Below are positions 8,901-15,268 of a stretch of DNA of 28,763 bases, piece after piece. Both the position numbers and the translations under genes were made by a program. Every line of letters starts with the position of its first letter. Within the stretch, counting starts at the first letter, position 1. The stretch is from assembly GCA_020060215.1 (NCBI GenBank), contig JAGVAP010000017.1, positions 1 through 28,763 of the forward strand, read 5' to 3'. Below the pieces are notes generated by a model. It had not been told where the DNA came from, made no database searches, and was given only the letters and a program-made list of their open reading frames with translations. Origin of the DNA: Deltaproteobacteria bacterium. GTDB lineage: Bacteria; Desulfobacterota; DSM-4660; Desulfatiglandales; HGW-15.

Positions 8901-11163
8901 GGAGCGCAGCGAAACCCATCAGAAAGCTCAGCCTGAAGGGAGAATCAGGGGTCAGAGATCAGAGATCAGAGATCAGGGGCCGGCATTTGACACAACCAAC
9001 GACATACAAGATGCGACCTTCAACCTGCAACCCGCAACCCACGAATCGCAACCGGCAGGCTACAACCCTCAACCCGAAACCTGTAACCCGCAGCCCGGAA
9101 GAGAGCGGCTCTACCGCACCGGAGACCTGGCGCGCTACCTGCCGGACGGCAACCTCGAATACGTCGGCCGCATAGACCACCAGGTCAAGATTCGCGGTTA
9201 TCGGGTCGAGCTCGGGGAGATCGAGACGGTTCTGAGGCAGCATCCGGGGATCAGGGATGTCGTCGCCGTCATCCAGGACGGCCAAGGCTCGGCCGGCCCG
9301 AAGAGGCTTGCGGCCTACCTCGTATCCTCCGGGGAGGGGACTCCGCCGACCCTTCACGATCTGAAAGGGTTTCTGCATGACAGGCTGCCTGATTACATGA
9401 TTCCCGCCACATTCATGTTTGTGGACGGCCTTCCTCTGACCCCGACAGGCAAGGTCGACCGGAGGGCGCTGCCGGACCCGGAACCCGAACCGTCCGATCC
9501 GGAGACCGCCCATGTCGCTCCGCGTACTCCGGAGGAAAGGGTCCTTGCCCGCATCTGGACAGGTCTCCTCGGATTGAGCCATGTAGGGATTCACGACAAC
9601 TTTTTCGCCTCCGGCGGGGACTCCATCCTGTGCATCCAGCTCATCGCCAGGGCTCACGAGGCGGGCCTCCATCTTACACCGAGGCAGGTCTTCGATGGAC
9701 CCACCATCGCCGGTATGGCGGCGGCCGCGAATACGGCTGAACAGGTTGGGGCTGAACAGGGGATCCTGGAAGGACCAGTGGCCCTGACTCCTGTCCAGAT
9801 CGAGTTCTTCCAGCACCATTGCACAAACCCTCACCACTTCAATACCTCGCTGCTGCTTGAAACAAGGATCCCCATGGAGGTGGATCGACTGGAGCAGGCA
9901 TTCGATGAACTGACACGCCATCACGATGCCCTGCGGATGCGGTTTCAGAAGACCCCGTCCGGATGGGACCAGTTCTATGCGGGCCACGGGGAACCCCTGC
10001 CCCTGATCCACCTTGACCTCTCCGGCCTGCCGCAGGGAGAGGAAAGGGAGGCCGTCGAGGCCGCTTGCAGCCAATTGCAGTCGAGCCTGAACCTCTCCAC
10101 CGGCCCCCTGATGCGGGTGGCCTACCTCGATCTCGGGGCGAATCGGCCGGCCCGTCTGCTGGCCATATTCCACCACCTGATCATGGATGGCGTATCTCTG
10201 CGGATCGTCACGGAGGACTTCCAGAGCGCCTATCGGCAATCCATTGAAGGAAGACAAGTCCGGCTCCCCCCGAAGACCGGCTCCTTCCGAAGCTGGTCCA
10301 CAAGTCTTCACGAACTTGCCCAGTCGCCCGGCCTCCTGGACGAGCTTGGGTACTGGACGAGTCTCGGCGCGAAGAGGACGACGGACCTACCGGTGGATTA
10401 TCCGGGCGGGATGAACTCCTATGGATCCATGGATCGGATGGACTCCTCCATGTCCGATTCGGAGACGCGGGCGCTGCTCGTGGACGTTCCATCCTGTTCA
10501 GGCATCCAGGTCCAGGAGCTGCTGCTCACCGGACTGGTGAAGACCTTCTCGCGGCGAACCGGTTCGAGAGACCTACTGGTAGAGACCGAAGGCCATGGAA
10601 GAGAGGAGATCGTGCCGGGGCTGGATGTCTCCCGAACCGTTGGGTGGTTTACAAGCGTCTTCCCCGCCCTTCTGGACCTAGGGCCCGACCCCCATCCCCG
10701 CGCGCAATTGCAGGCGATCAAGGAGCAATGGCGTGGGATCCCCAATCGCGGCATCGGATACGGCCTCTTGCGCTTCCTGCGCGAGGATCCGCGCGTGAGG
10801 GAACGCCTGACTCTTCTTCCCCGGCCCCAGGTCAACTTCAATTATCTGGGGCAGTTCGATCGATGGACGGAGCGCGCGGTCGGGGATGAGTGGAGTGAGT
10901 GGCGGAACGCCGTCCGCATTGCCGACGAGTCCCCTGGACCCGAGCAGAGCCCGGAGGACACACCAGGACCGCTTTTGCACATCATCGCCATCGTGGCCGG
11001 AGGGCAGTTGAACCTCCGCTGGCTCTACAGTCGAAACCTGTACAAACCGGACACCATCCATCAACTTGCCCAGGATTACCTGCAAGAGGTGCGTTTGCTG
11101 CTCGCCTGCACCCTGCCATCTTCCTTTCCTGAGCAGAACGTCGGAACCATGCTTCCGAAGTGA
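2995..11163 (+). CDS. NRPS, two modules: C-A-PCP-C-A-PCP-E (2722 aa)
   Basis: ATGATG at 2995/2998 follows AAAGGGGG and shares a base with the preceding stop. The first condensation domain starts SPMQQGMLFH and has HHLLLDGW at residues 145-152, the type expected to take a D-configured donor from the upstream epimerase. The first A domain has A3 at 643; its PCP serine is 1036 (LGGHSL). The second condensation domain has HHIISDGW at 1228-1235 and an LCL look. The second A domain has A3 at 1729; its PCP serine is 2210 (SGGDSI). A terminal epimerase has HHLIMDG at 2393-2399, EGHGRE and RTVGWFT. Hand-read pockets are DATTIAGVSK (aromatic or bulky residue, uncertain) and DAEDVVTVIK (acidic residues at two pocket sites suggest a basic substrate). 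There is no thioesterase or reductase domain. Three loops carry repeat-derived inserts (residues about 581-612, 1666-1697 and 1958-2035). Domain calls are firm; substrates are tentative. Confidence 0.97.
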   Translation: MMQVRKDVETFYPLSPMQQGMLFHCLLEPGSGVYFEQMACSLAGRLDQPSFEKAWQRVVDRHPALRTAFLYEGLKEPVQVVHRRVRVEVSFHDWSDLPPMRRQSRVEEFLAQDRDRGFSLAEPPLMRLTLIQTGESRSDFIWSYHHLLLDGWSVPIVIGEVLHCYEAFRQGKEPRLPPIRSYRDYIVWTRKQDASKAAAFWSGYLKGLGGPTQLPIRRLQASSQHPECSRSAEEEIWLDSDASGALDRFRRRHGLTANTLVQSAWALLLARYSGEEDVVFGVTVSGRPPHLEGVESIVGLFINTLPLRVRVSPDRPVLSWLKDIQGQALSMRDYEYCSLVQIQGWSEVPRGTPLFESILVYENYPAETLRSEGDHLQITGFRSVEQTNYPLAFIAGTADRFLLKISYDQTRFEADSIRRMLGHLETLLTQMASDPGRPLWKLTTLPSAERMRLLSEWNGSQASYPMDRCVHQLMEAQTAETPDSAAVQYGDEVISYGELNRRANRVAAHLRSMGVGPESIVGICMERRNEMAMAILGVLKAGAAYLPLDPSYPPERLRFMVEDSGVGVILTQQKLSALSGQISEAGGQRSEVRGQDSGFRPWTLDPGPWTSVFLDADWPAIALECDENPDVDIDPSNLAYVIYTSGSTGRPKGVMVQHRGVSNLTHALMGLFDMSPRSRVLQFASFGFDASVTEFFPTFAAGGAMYFAPQEVLSSSPELLELMRREGIGIVTLPPSLLSILQADEVPGIETLISAGEPCSWEIVSKWAPGRRFLNGYGPTETTVSASFYPAAEDRSGEIGGVPIGRTNPNTRVYVLARDLQPVPVGVRGEIHVGGVCLSRGYLGRADLTAERFVPCPFPEGASGGERLYRTGDLAHYLPDGNLEFLGRIDHQVKIRGYRIELGEIESALVEHPAVDHATVVASGDTPARLRLVAYVVSESAGRVSDSELLEFLRGKLPAYMVPAAFVTLDRLPLGPSGKVDRKALPAPPEFRTDVIGAYVAPGDAVEEILAGIWAQVLGTDPVGIHDNFFDLGGHSLLATQIMSRVQKAFHLEMPLRTLFEAPTVEGLAAKIRSAVSGAEGIAAPPIRRVSRGQPLPLSFSQQRLWFLDRLDPGSPAYNIPSAVRMRGKLDIGALERAINEMIRRHEVLRTRFPAVEGSPRQEIEPEVRLRLHVDDLSRLPQPQRDREMMRIIGRESGRPFDLARGPLLRFSLIRLDDEDHVAVLTMHHIISDGWSMRLFIGEVASLYEACAAGETPPPPAQAVQYADFAVWQREWLQGEVLERQRSYWLEKLKGLPPSLNLPLDRSRPPFQTSRGMTISFEVDGEVLERVKTLSRKAGATPFMTLLAAFKALLSLYTGQDDIVLGTVIANRNRTEIEGIIGFFVNTLVLRTDLSGTPSFREILDRVRETTLGAYARQDMPFEKLVDALLPERDMSRHPLFQVMFDFQSVQKPSRELSSLTLSPMEVESGIAQFDLSLSMLEHGEGVTGTFEFNTDLFDAKTVEIMAGNLLRLLEGVTADPDRPLSDVPLVQGADEERLLSHWNSTDRDWSQDSCVHTLIEEQARLTPDAVAVVWKEESLSYRELNRRANRLAHYLIKRGVGPEERVGIGVERCPEMIVSILGVLKAGGAYLPLDPSYPPERLRFMVEDSGVGVILTQQKLSALSGQLSEAGGQRSEVIGQDSGFRPWTLDPGPWTPVFLDTDWPLIALESDENPDVDIDPSSLAYVIYTSGSTGTPKGVMVTHRGVVNHNLAVTDCFGLQSCDRVLQFATIGFDAAVEEIFPTLMAGATLILRPDDLPLSGNEMAALTEREDLTLLDLPTAYWHEWAYELSLSARGMPESLRLVAVGGENPSPERLALWETVSGPHVSWMNTYGPTEGAVIATLYEKSRGTERSGPGWRIPIGRPIANMRTYILDARQRPVPVGVTGELYIGGPGVARGYFNRPDRTAEAFVPDPFESEVGGQAVGWVERSETHQKAQPEGRIRGQRSEIRDQGPAFDTTNDIQDATFNLQPATHESQPAGYNPQPETCNPQPGRERLYRTGDLARYLPDGNLEYVGRIDHQVKIRGYRVELGEIETVLRQHPGIRDVVAVIQDGQGSAGPKRLAAYLVSSGEGTPPTLHDLKGFLHDRLPDYMIPATFMFVDGLPLTPTGKVDRRALPDPEPEPSDPETAHVAPRTPEERVLARIWTGLLGLSHVGIHDNFFASGGDSILCIQLIARAHEAGLHLTPRQVFDGPTIAGMAAAANTAEQVGAEQGILEGPVALTPVQIEFFQHHCTNPHHFNTSLLLETRIPMEVDRLEQAFDELTRHHDALRMRFQKTPSGWDQFYAGHGEPLPLIHLDLSGLPQGEEREAVEAACSQLQSSLNLSTGPLMRVAYLDLGANRPARLLAIFHHLIMDGVSLRIVTEDFQSAYRQSIEGRQVRLPPKTGSFRSWSTSLHELAQSPGLLDELGYWTSLGAKRTTDLPVDYPGGMNSYGSMDRMDSSMSDSETRALLVDVPSCSGIQVQELLLTGLVKTFSRRTGSRDLLVETEGHGREEIVPGLDVSRTVGWFTSVFPALLDLGPDPHPRAQLQAIKEQWRGIPNRGIGYGLLRFLREDPRVRERLTLLPRPQVNFNYLGQFDRWTERAVGDEWSEWRNAVRIADESPGPEQSPEDTPGPLLHIIAIVAGGQLNLRWLYSRNLYKPDTIHQLAQDYLQEVRLLLACTLPSSFPEQNVGTMLPK
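4751..4825. repeat. Two heptamer tracts in NRPS 2, first A domain, loop 1
   Basis: Four exact GAGGTCA units (4751-4778), then a tract of GGACCCT units (4792-4825; the first unit is CGACCCT and the last is partial). They are translated in frame as a GQRSEVR-type and then a PWTLDPG-type peptide, between the LTQ segment and the VFLD segment before motif A3. Confidence 0.92.
8009..8084. repeat. Two heptamer tracts in NRPS 2, second A domain, loop 1
   Basis: The same pair as at 4751-4825: GAGGTCA-type units (8009-8036, two of the four altered) and GGACCCT-type units (8050-8084). The DNA on both sides is nearly identical to that of the first A domain, at the equivalent protein position. Confidence 0.92.
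8869..9100. repeat. Large repeat-built insert in NRPS 2, second A domain, loop 2
   Basis: About 78 extra residues. In order: GAGGTC-like units, the 31-bp palindrome arm (8890-8920), three exact GAGATCA units (8955-8975), then eleven heptamers in perfect phase (9021-9097), mostly CAACCNN. All is read in frame between DPFES and ERLYRTGD. Confidence 0.9.
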
Positions 11164-12503
11164 ACGTGGAGAGCAACTTGCAGACCATCCCTCTCGATCA
11201 TGTCGAAGCGAAACCCCTGGAACGGCCTCCCAGGCTGCTGAACAGGAACTTCGCCCTGCTCCTGCAGGGCCAGTTTATCAGCGCAATCGGCTCGCAGATT
11301 TCCCTGATTGCAGTAGTCTTCTGGATCAAACACGAAATCGGCTCGGCCGCCGTCATAGGGATGGTGCAGATGCTGGCCAGCATGCCGGCCGTCATCCTGG
11401 GACCGGTGGGGGGCACGTTCGCCGACCGCCACTCCAGGAGGACCATCATTGTCCTGAGCGATCTGATCAACGGGTTAGCCTTGTTCTCGCTGGCCGCATT
11501 GATGTTCATCGCCCCGGATGAGCAGGATCTGATCCTCCTGTGGATCTCGGCGGTATTCGTGATTACCGGGCTGACCGCCGCGTTCTTCAATCCTGCCATC
11601 TCAGCGGCCATCCCGGATCTCCTTACGAAGGAGAATATCGCCCGGGGGAACTCCCTGAGCCAGCTCTCGCTGGAGGTCTCGGTATTCCTTGGCCAGGGGT
11701 TGGGGGGGACGATATTCCGGCTCCTGGGCGCACCGGCCGTTTTTCTGATCGATGGGATCACCTTCCTTTTTTCGGCCGTGACCGAGACCTTTATCCGCAT
11801 CCCTCAGAAGATCCCCGAAAGGAGCGGCCGGCGGGGAGAGCAGTTTAGGGAATTCAAGCGGGATACGCTGGAGGGGTTCCGGTACCTGTGGAAGAAGAGG
11901 GGCTTGAGGGAACTCGTCCTGGTCTCGGCGGCCATGGGTTTTTTTGCCATGCCCATTATCATTCTCCTTCCCTTCTACGTGGAGGACTTCCTGAAGGCCA
12001 CGCCGGACTGGTACGGCTTTCTCGCGGCCGCATACGGTGTCGGGTCCGTGGCCGGGTACCTGGGGGCCGGGTGGTTGAAGGTGTCCGGAAAGAGCCGGTG
12101 CAGGTGGATGCTGGTATTCATTCTGGTGGAATCCGCCGGCCACGGGTTTCTCGGTTTCGTAAAGGAACCCTTCACCGCGTTGTCCATGGCCTTTTTGGGA
12201 GGCGCTGCAGGGGGTTTCGTGGGGCTCCACATCGTGACCCTCGTGCAGATCACGACCCCCAGCGAGATCCGGGGACGCGTCTTCGGAGTCCTGGCCACGA
12301 TCTCGGGCGGACTCGCGCCTGTCGCCATGGGGCTGGGAGGCGTGGCCGCGGACCTGCTGAACCAGGACATCCCGCTCATCTACCTTTTCTGCGGCTCTGC
12401 CATGACCGCCATCTCCGTACCCCTGTTCTGGAACACCAGGGTACGCGAGTTCCTGGCCTACGAAGGGGAGCCCGAGTCCCCCTCCCCAACTCCCGGGGAA
12501 TAG
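11160..12503 (+). CDS. MFS exporter of the NRPS cluster
   Basis: A 447-residue major facilitator superfamily protein. The GTG start lies inside the last codons of the NRPS (GTGA, 4-nt overlap), so the two are translationally coupled. After a hydrophilic N-terminus of about 30 residues the chain is hydrophobic, with about 12 predicted membrane spans. The cytoplasmic loop after span 2 reads GGTFADRHSRR, the MFS signature loop, and a long central hydrophilic loop (PQKIPERSGRRGEQFREFKR) separates the two halves. It resembles the drug or siderophore exporter branch (MFS_3/EntS-like). From its place in the operon it probably moves the peptide, or a precursor of it, across the inner membrane; that role is inference. 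The substrate cannot be told from sequence. It is separate from the RND system encoded further downstream. Confidence 0.93.
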   Translation: MNVESNLQTIPLDHVEAKPLERPPRLLNRNFALLLQGQFISAIGSQISLIAVVFWIKHEIGSAAVIGMVQMLASMPAVILGPVGGTFADRHSRRTIIVLSDLINGLALFSLAALMFIAPDEQDLILLWISAVFVITGLTAAFFNPAISAAIPDLLTKENIARGNSLSQLSLEVSVFLGQGLGGTIFRLLGAPAVFLIDGITFLFSAVTETFIRIPQKIPERSGRRGEQFREFKRDTLEGFRYLWKKRGLRELVLVSAAMGFFAMPIIILLPFYVEDFLKATPDWYGFLAAAYGVGSVAGYLGAGWLKVSGKSRCRWMLVFILVESAGHGFLGFVKEPFTALSMAFLGGAAGGFVGLHIVTLVQITTPSEIRGRVFGVLATISGGLAPVAMGLGGVAADLLNQDIPLIYLFCGSAMTAISVPLFWNTRVREFLAYEGEPESPSPTPGE

Positions 12504-12523
12504 GGTTTTCATCTGTCGTTTGG

Positions 12524-12661
12524 CCTTTGTCAAAGGTCATCTCTCACTCGTCAATGGTCGTCCAGCCAACAATCCGGCATCTGCATACTTGTTTCCCATG
12601 GACAAGTGACTAATGACTAATGACGCTCTTCCAAGAAAGGACAAAGGACGAATGACAAATG
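12524..12661. repeat. Inverted heptamer tracts before the thioesterase gene
   Basis: On the left, TCA recurs every seven bases (12530, 12537, 12544, 12551, degraded at 12558). On the right, TGA-type heptamers run from about 12601 (TGACTAA, CAAAGGA, CGAATGA, CAAATGA). The two halves are roughly inverted. The thioesterase ribosome site and ATG are part of the right-hand units. This fills the 155-nt gap after the MFS gene. Confidence 0.8.
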
Positions 12662-13501
12662 ACCTGTAGCGCTTCCATGTACCTCCAGCAAGACAATCCG
12701 TGGGTAAGACGACCAAAACCGAACCCCGGCGCCGGACTGAGGCTTTTCTGCTTTCCCTACTCCGGCGCCGGAGCTTCGGTGTACTACCCATGGACGGGGC
12801 TCCTGCCCGGGGCCATAGAGGTATGCCCCGTCCAGCTACCCGGCCGTGAAAACCGGTTGAACGAGGACCCGATGACCAGCATGGAAGCCCTCGTGGAGAC
12901 CGCCGCCTCGGGCCTTCTCCCTTTTCTCGACAAGCCGTTCGCCTTCTTCGGCCACAGCATGGGGGCGCTGCTCTGCTTCGAGCTCGCGCGATACCTTCAC
13001 CAGCGCTTTCACCGGTCTCCGGCCCATCTCCTGGTCTCGGGCCACAAAGCACCCCACCTGCCCCGCAGCGATGCGCCTATCCATGATCTTCCGGAGGACG
13101 AGTTCATAGCCGAGGTCTGCAAGCTCAACGGAATGGCCGAGGCCGTCATGGCGTCCGACGAGCTCATGCAGATGATCCTCCCGATCCTGAGAGCGGATTT
13201 CACGCTCTGCGAGCTGTACGCCTATGAGGGATCAGAACCGGTCCCGTGCCCGATCACCGCATTCGGAGGATTGCAGGACGGGTTTGTGGATGTCCGGTCG
13301 TTGGCCGCCTGGAGGGAGCATACGAAAGGGTCTTTCTCCATGCGCATATTCCAGGGAGACCATTTCTACATCCATTCCGAGCGGGCGGCTTTGCTGGAAG
13401 AGGTTTCGCAAAACATCCTGGCGAGGCCCGCGGCTTTTCGAAGGTTCAGGGTCGGCAGGCCCGACCCATCTCATACGAAAGGAGACGTGATAAAGCCATG
13501 A
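12659..13501 (+). CDS. Type II thioesterase (external, NRPS-editing)
   Basis: A 280-residue alpha/beta hydrolase of the GrsT/TEII family. It has [11 protein letters not shown] near residue 30 (oxyanion-hole region), the nucleophile serine 100 in GHSMGA, an Asp in LQDGFVD, and the catalytic histidine in GDHFYIH. Such enzymes remove wrong or stalled acyl groups from carrier proteins; because neither NRPS in the window has its own thioesterase, this one could also help release product (inference). Start chosen: ATG 12659 with AAGGA ten bases upstream; ATG 12677 is an in-frame alternative with no visible ribosome site. The 155-nt gap before it is a heptamer-repeat tract, and the ribosome site and start codon sit inside those repeats. 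The stop overlaps the next gene (ATGA). Confidence 0.95.
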   Translation: MTCSASMYLQQDNPWVRRPKPNPGAGLRLFCFPYSGAGASVYYPWTGLLPGAIEVCPVQLPGRENRLNEDPMTSMEALVETAASGLLPFLDKPFAFFGHSMGALLCFELARYLHQRFHRSPAHLLVSGHKAPHLPRSDAPIHDLPEDEFIAEVCKLNGMAEAVMASDELMQMILPILRADFTLCELYAYEGSEPVPCPITAFGGLQDGFVDVRSLAAWREHTKGSFSMRIFQGDHFYIHSERAALLEEVSQNILARPAAFRRFRVGRPDPSHTKGDVIKP

Positions 13502-14094
13502 GCTGGTGGGAAAAGGAAGATACAACCGTCTACAAAGTCGTCGTGAATCATGAAGAGCAGTATTCCATCTGGCCTCTGAACAGGGACAATCCTCTGGGAT
13601 GGAAGGACGTTGGCAAGTCCGGCAACAAGCAGGAATGCCTCGCCCACATCAAGGAGGTCTGGACCGACATGCGCCCATTGAGCCTCCGCAAGAAGATGGA
13701 GGAGGCCGCGCAAAGGGCGAAGACGGCGCCACCCGAGCCTGAAAAACCGAGACCCGAGAGGAGCGAACCCACGCTCGTCCAGAGGCTTTCGGAAGGCAGG
13801 CATCCGGTGGAGGCGAGTCTCCGCCCCGAGAGGACTCCGGAGGCCCTGAAGAAGTGCATCGACCGGGGGTATGTCCATGTCAAGTTCACCCAGACGAGGG
13901 GCGGCACGGACCTGGGAGTCCCCCTTGACCGCAATGCCACCGATCTGAGCAAGGCCGATTTCCAGAACAGGGCCGGGACGGTCCACCTGGAAGGGAATCT
14001 GACCCTCGATTACGTGAAGGTGAAGTGTGTGGCCGATATCGACCTGGCGACGCTCGAGGGGATGGGCCGGCTCGTTCCCCTGGAGGGAGCGTAG
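13498..14094 (+). CDS. MbtH-like protein fused to an unrecognised C-terminal domain
   Basis: A 198-residue protein; standalone MbtH proteins are usually 60-80. Residues about 8-65 carry the full MbtH signature: [10 protein letters not shown], then P-x-GW, then a Leu and VWTDMRP. MbtH proteins bind adenylation domains and support their folding and activity. Residues about 66-112 are a charged, Pro/Glu/Arg-rich linker. Residues about 113-198 form a second domain that I do not recognise, with motifs [31 protein letters not shown] and [11 protein letters not shown]; it looks beta-rich. ATG 13498 overlaps the thioesterase stop (ATGA); AAAGGAG lies about 13 bases upstream. The N-terminal call is firm. 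The C-terminal half may be a partner- or substrate-binding domain, but that is open. Confidence 0.9.
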   Translation: MSWWEKEDTTVYKVVVNHEEQYSIWPLNRDNPLGWKDVGKSGNKQECLAHIKEVWTDMRPLSLRKKMEEAAQRAKTAPPEPEKPRPERSEPTLVQRLSEGRHPVEASLRPERTPEALKKCIDRGYVHVKFTQTRGGTDLGVPLDRNATDLSKADFQNRAGTVHLEGNLTLDYVKVKCVADIDLATLEGMGRLVPLEGA

Positions 14095-14139
14095 GGCAGA
14101 GGGCAGAGAGCATGGCGGATCCTGCATCCTGAATCCCGA
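14094..14139. repeat. Short heptamer tracts after the MbtH fusion gene
   Basis: Two exact GGGCAGA units (14094-14107), an 11-nt gap, then ATCCTGC, ATCCTGA and ATCCCGA (14119-14139). They fill most of the 65-nt gap between the MbtH fusion and the 85-aa gene; the first unit shares its first G with the stop codon. Confidence 0.7.
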
Positions 14140-14159
14140 CTTGTACAGGAGGACTGACA

Positions 14160-14417
14160 ATGGCCAACATGGGCAGGTACTGCAAGGCCTACCCGATCGA
14201 GAGGTTTCGGGCGTACGGCAACTGGAGGGAGAAGATGGAGAGCGCAAGGGGTCACTTGTACCTCCAGGAGAATTTTGTCGTGACCGACGGCGTGTTCCTG
14301 GATCAACGAATCGTCTTCGACGATGTGACGCCCGAATGGGTGGATTTCTGTAAGAACACCCTGAAATTCGAACTGCCCAAACACCTCTCTGCCCCACAGG
14401 GCGAGACGACCCTCTGA
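14160..14417 (+). CDS. Small conserved-looking protein of unknown function (85 aa)
   Basis: I do not recognise this family. A very good ribosome site (AGGAGG at 14147-14152, seven bases before ATG) and its position between the MbtH fusion and the phosphopantetheinyl transferase, on the same strand with only 15 nt to the next gene, support it as a real gene. The protein has no signal peptide or membrane segment. It is rich in aromatic residues (GRYCKAYPIERFRAYGNW at the N-terminus, FDDVTPEWVDFCKNTLKF near the C-terminus) and has two cysteines in those segments. It could be a soluble accessory factor for the assembly line or for the domain fused to MbtH next door. That link rests on adjacency only. 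Confidence 0.8.
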   Translation: MANMGRYCKAYPIERFRAYGNWREKMESARGHLYLQENFVVTDGVFLDQRIVFDDVTPEWVDFCKNTLKFELPKHLSAPQGETTL

Positions 14418-14432
14418 GGCCGGAGGACGCTG

Positions 14433-15206
14433 TTGCGCGATCCACCATTGGAGACTGGTCTCAAGTGGGAAGATCCCCCCGCCCGTCCGACCCTTTCCGG
14501 GCATGAAGCGCAGGTCTGGAGGGCCTTCCTGGTCCCGGGCAAAGGAGATGTCGAGAGGTCGTGGGAGCACCTTTCTCCGGAGGAGAGGGACAGGGCGGAG
14601 CGCTTCCGTTTCCAGAGAGACCGGGACCGATTCATCTTGGCCCGGTCCACACTCCGCGCCATCCTCGGGCGATACCTGGATATGGCGCCGGCGGAAGTGC
14701 GGTTCAGCTACGCCCGTCACGGCAAACCGATGCTGGCCGAAGGGTATGGAACGCGGTTGAGGTTCAATCTGGCCCATTCACGGGACCTCGCCCTTTACGC
14801 ACTGACGCATGATCGGGAAGTAGGCATCGATGTGGAATACATGAGGGAGGATCTCTCGGAAAAGATCGCGGACCACTATTTCTCGCCCATGGAGGCCGCG
14901 AGGATCAATGCCATGGACCGGGTAAGGGGAAAGGAAACCTTTTTCCGGACGTGGACGTGCAAAGAGGCGTACGTCAAGGCCAGGGGAGAGGGATTGCTGA
15001 TGGATTTCAATAGCTTCAGCATATCCATGAACCCCGGAGCGGCGCCCGTGCTGGCGGAAGTGGACGGCCGTCCGGCGGACCACCTCCGCTGGTCATTCCT
15101 GGAAATACCGCCCGCACCCGGATACGCGGCCGCCATGGCGACGGATGGGCCCGTTGAACCCGTTTTCTGGCAATGGAAACCGTGGTCTCGCGCAGGGACG
15201 CAGTGA
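14433..15206 (+). CDS. Sfp-type 4'-phosphopantetheinyl transferase
   Basis: A 257-residue enzyme that moves the phosphopantetheine arm of coenzyme A onto the conserved serine of carrier domains, converting the NRPS PCPs to the active holo form. Family motifs are in order: RHGKPML, then FNLAHSRDLALYAL, then VGIDVE (Asp133 and Glu135, magnesium ligands), then WTCKEAYVKARGEG (Trp174, Lys177, Glu178, Lys182). The start is TTG 14433: GGAGG ends six bases before it and there is no in-frame ATG before the conserved core. It is 15 nt after the 85-aa gene. The last codons and the stop lie in an 8-bp repeat tract (15191-15214). The natural substrates are probably the three PCPs seen here. Confidence 0.95.
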   Translation: MRDPPLETGLKWEDPPARPTLSGHEAQVWRAFLVPGKGDVERSWEHLSPEERDRAERFRFQRDRDRFILARSTLRAILGRYLDMAPAEVRFSYARHGKPMLAEGYGTRLRFNLAHSRDLALYALTHDREVGIDVEYMREDLSEKIADHYFSPMEAARINAMDRVRGKETFFRTWTCKEAYVKARGEGLLMDFNSFSISMNPGAAPVLAEVDGRPADHLRWSFLEIPPAPGYAAAMATDGPVEPVFWQWKPWSRAGTQ

Positions 15207-15214
15207 CGCAGAGG
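15191..15214. repeat. 8-bp repeats at the phosphopantetheinyl transferase stop
   Basis: CGCAGGGA, CGCAGTGA and CGCAGAGG stand in direct succession. The stop codon of the transferase is the TGA of the second unit. Confidence 0.6.
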
Positions 15215-15268
15215 GCAAGGACCGTTCCGCAGCGTGGGAACGACGAGCGAATGTCAAGAGGAGGAGGC

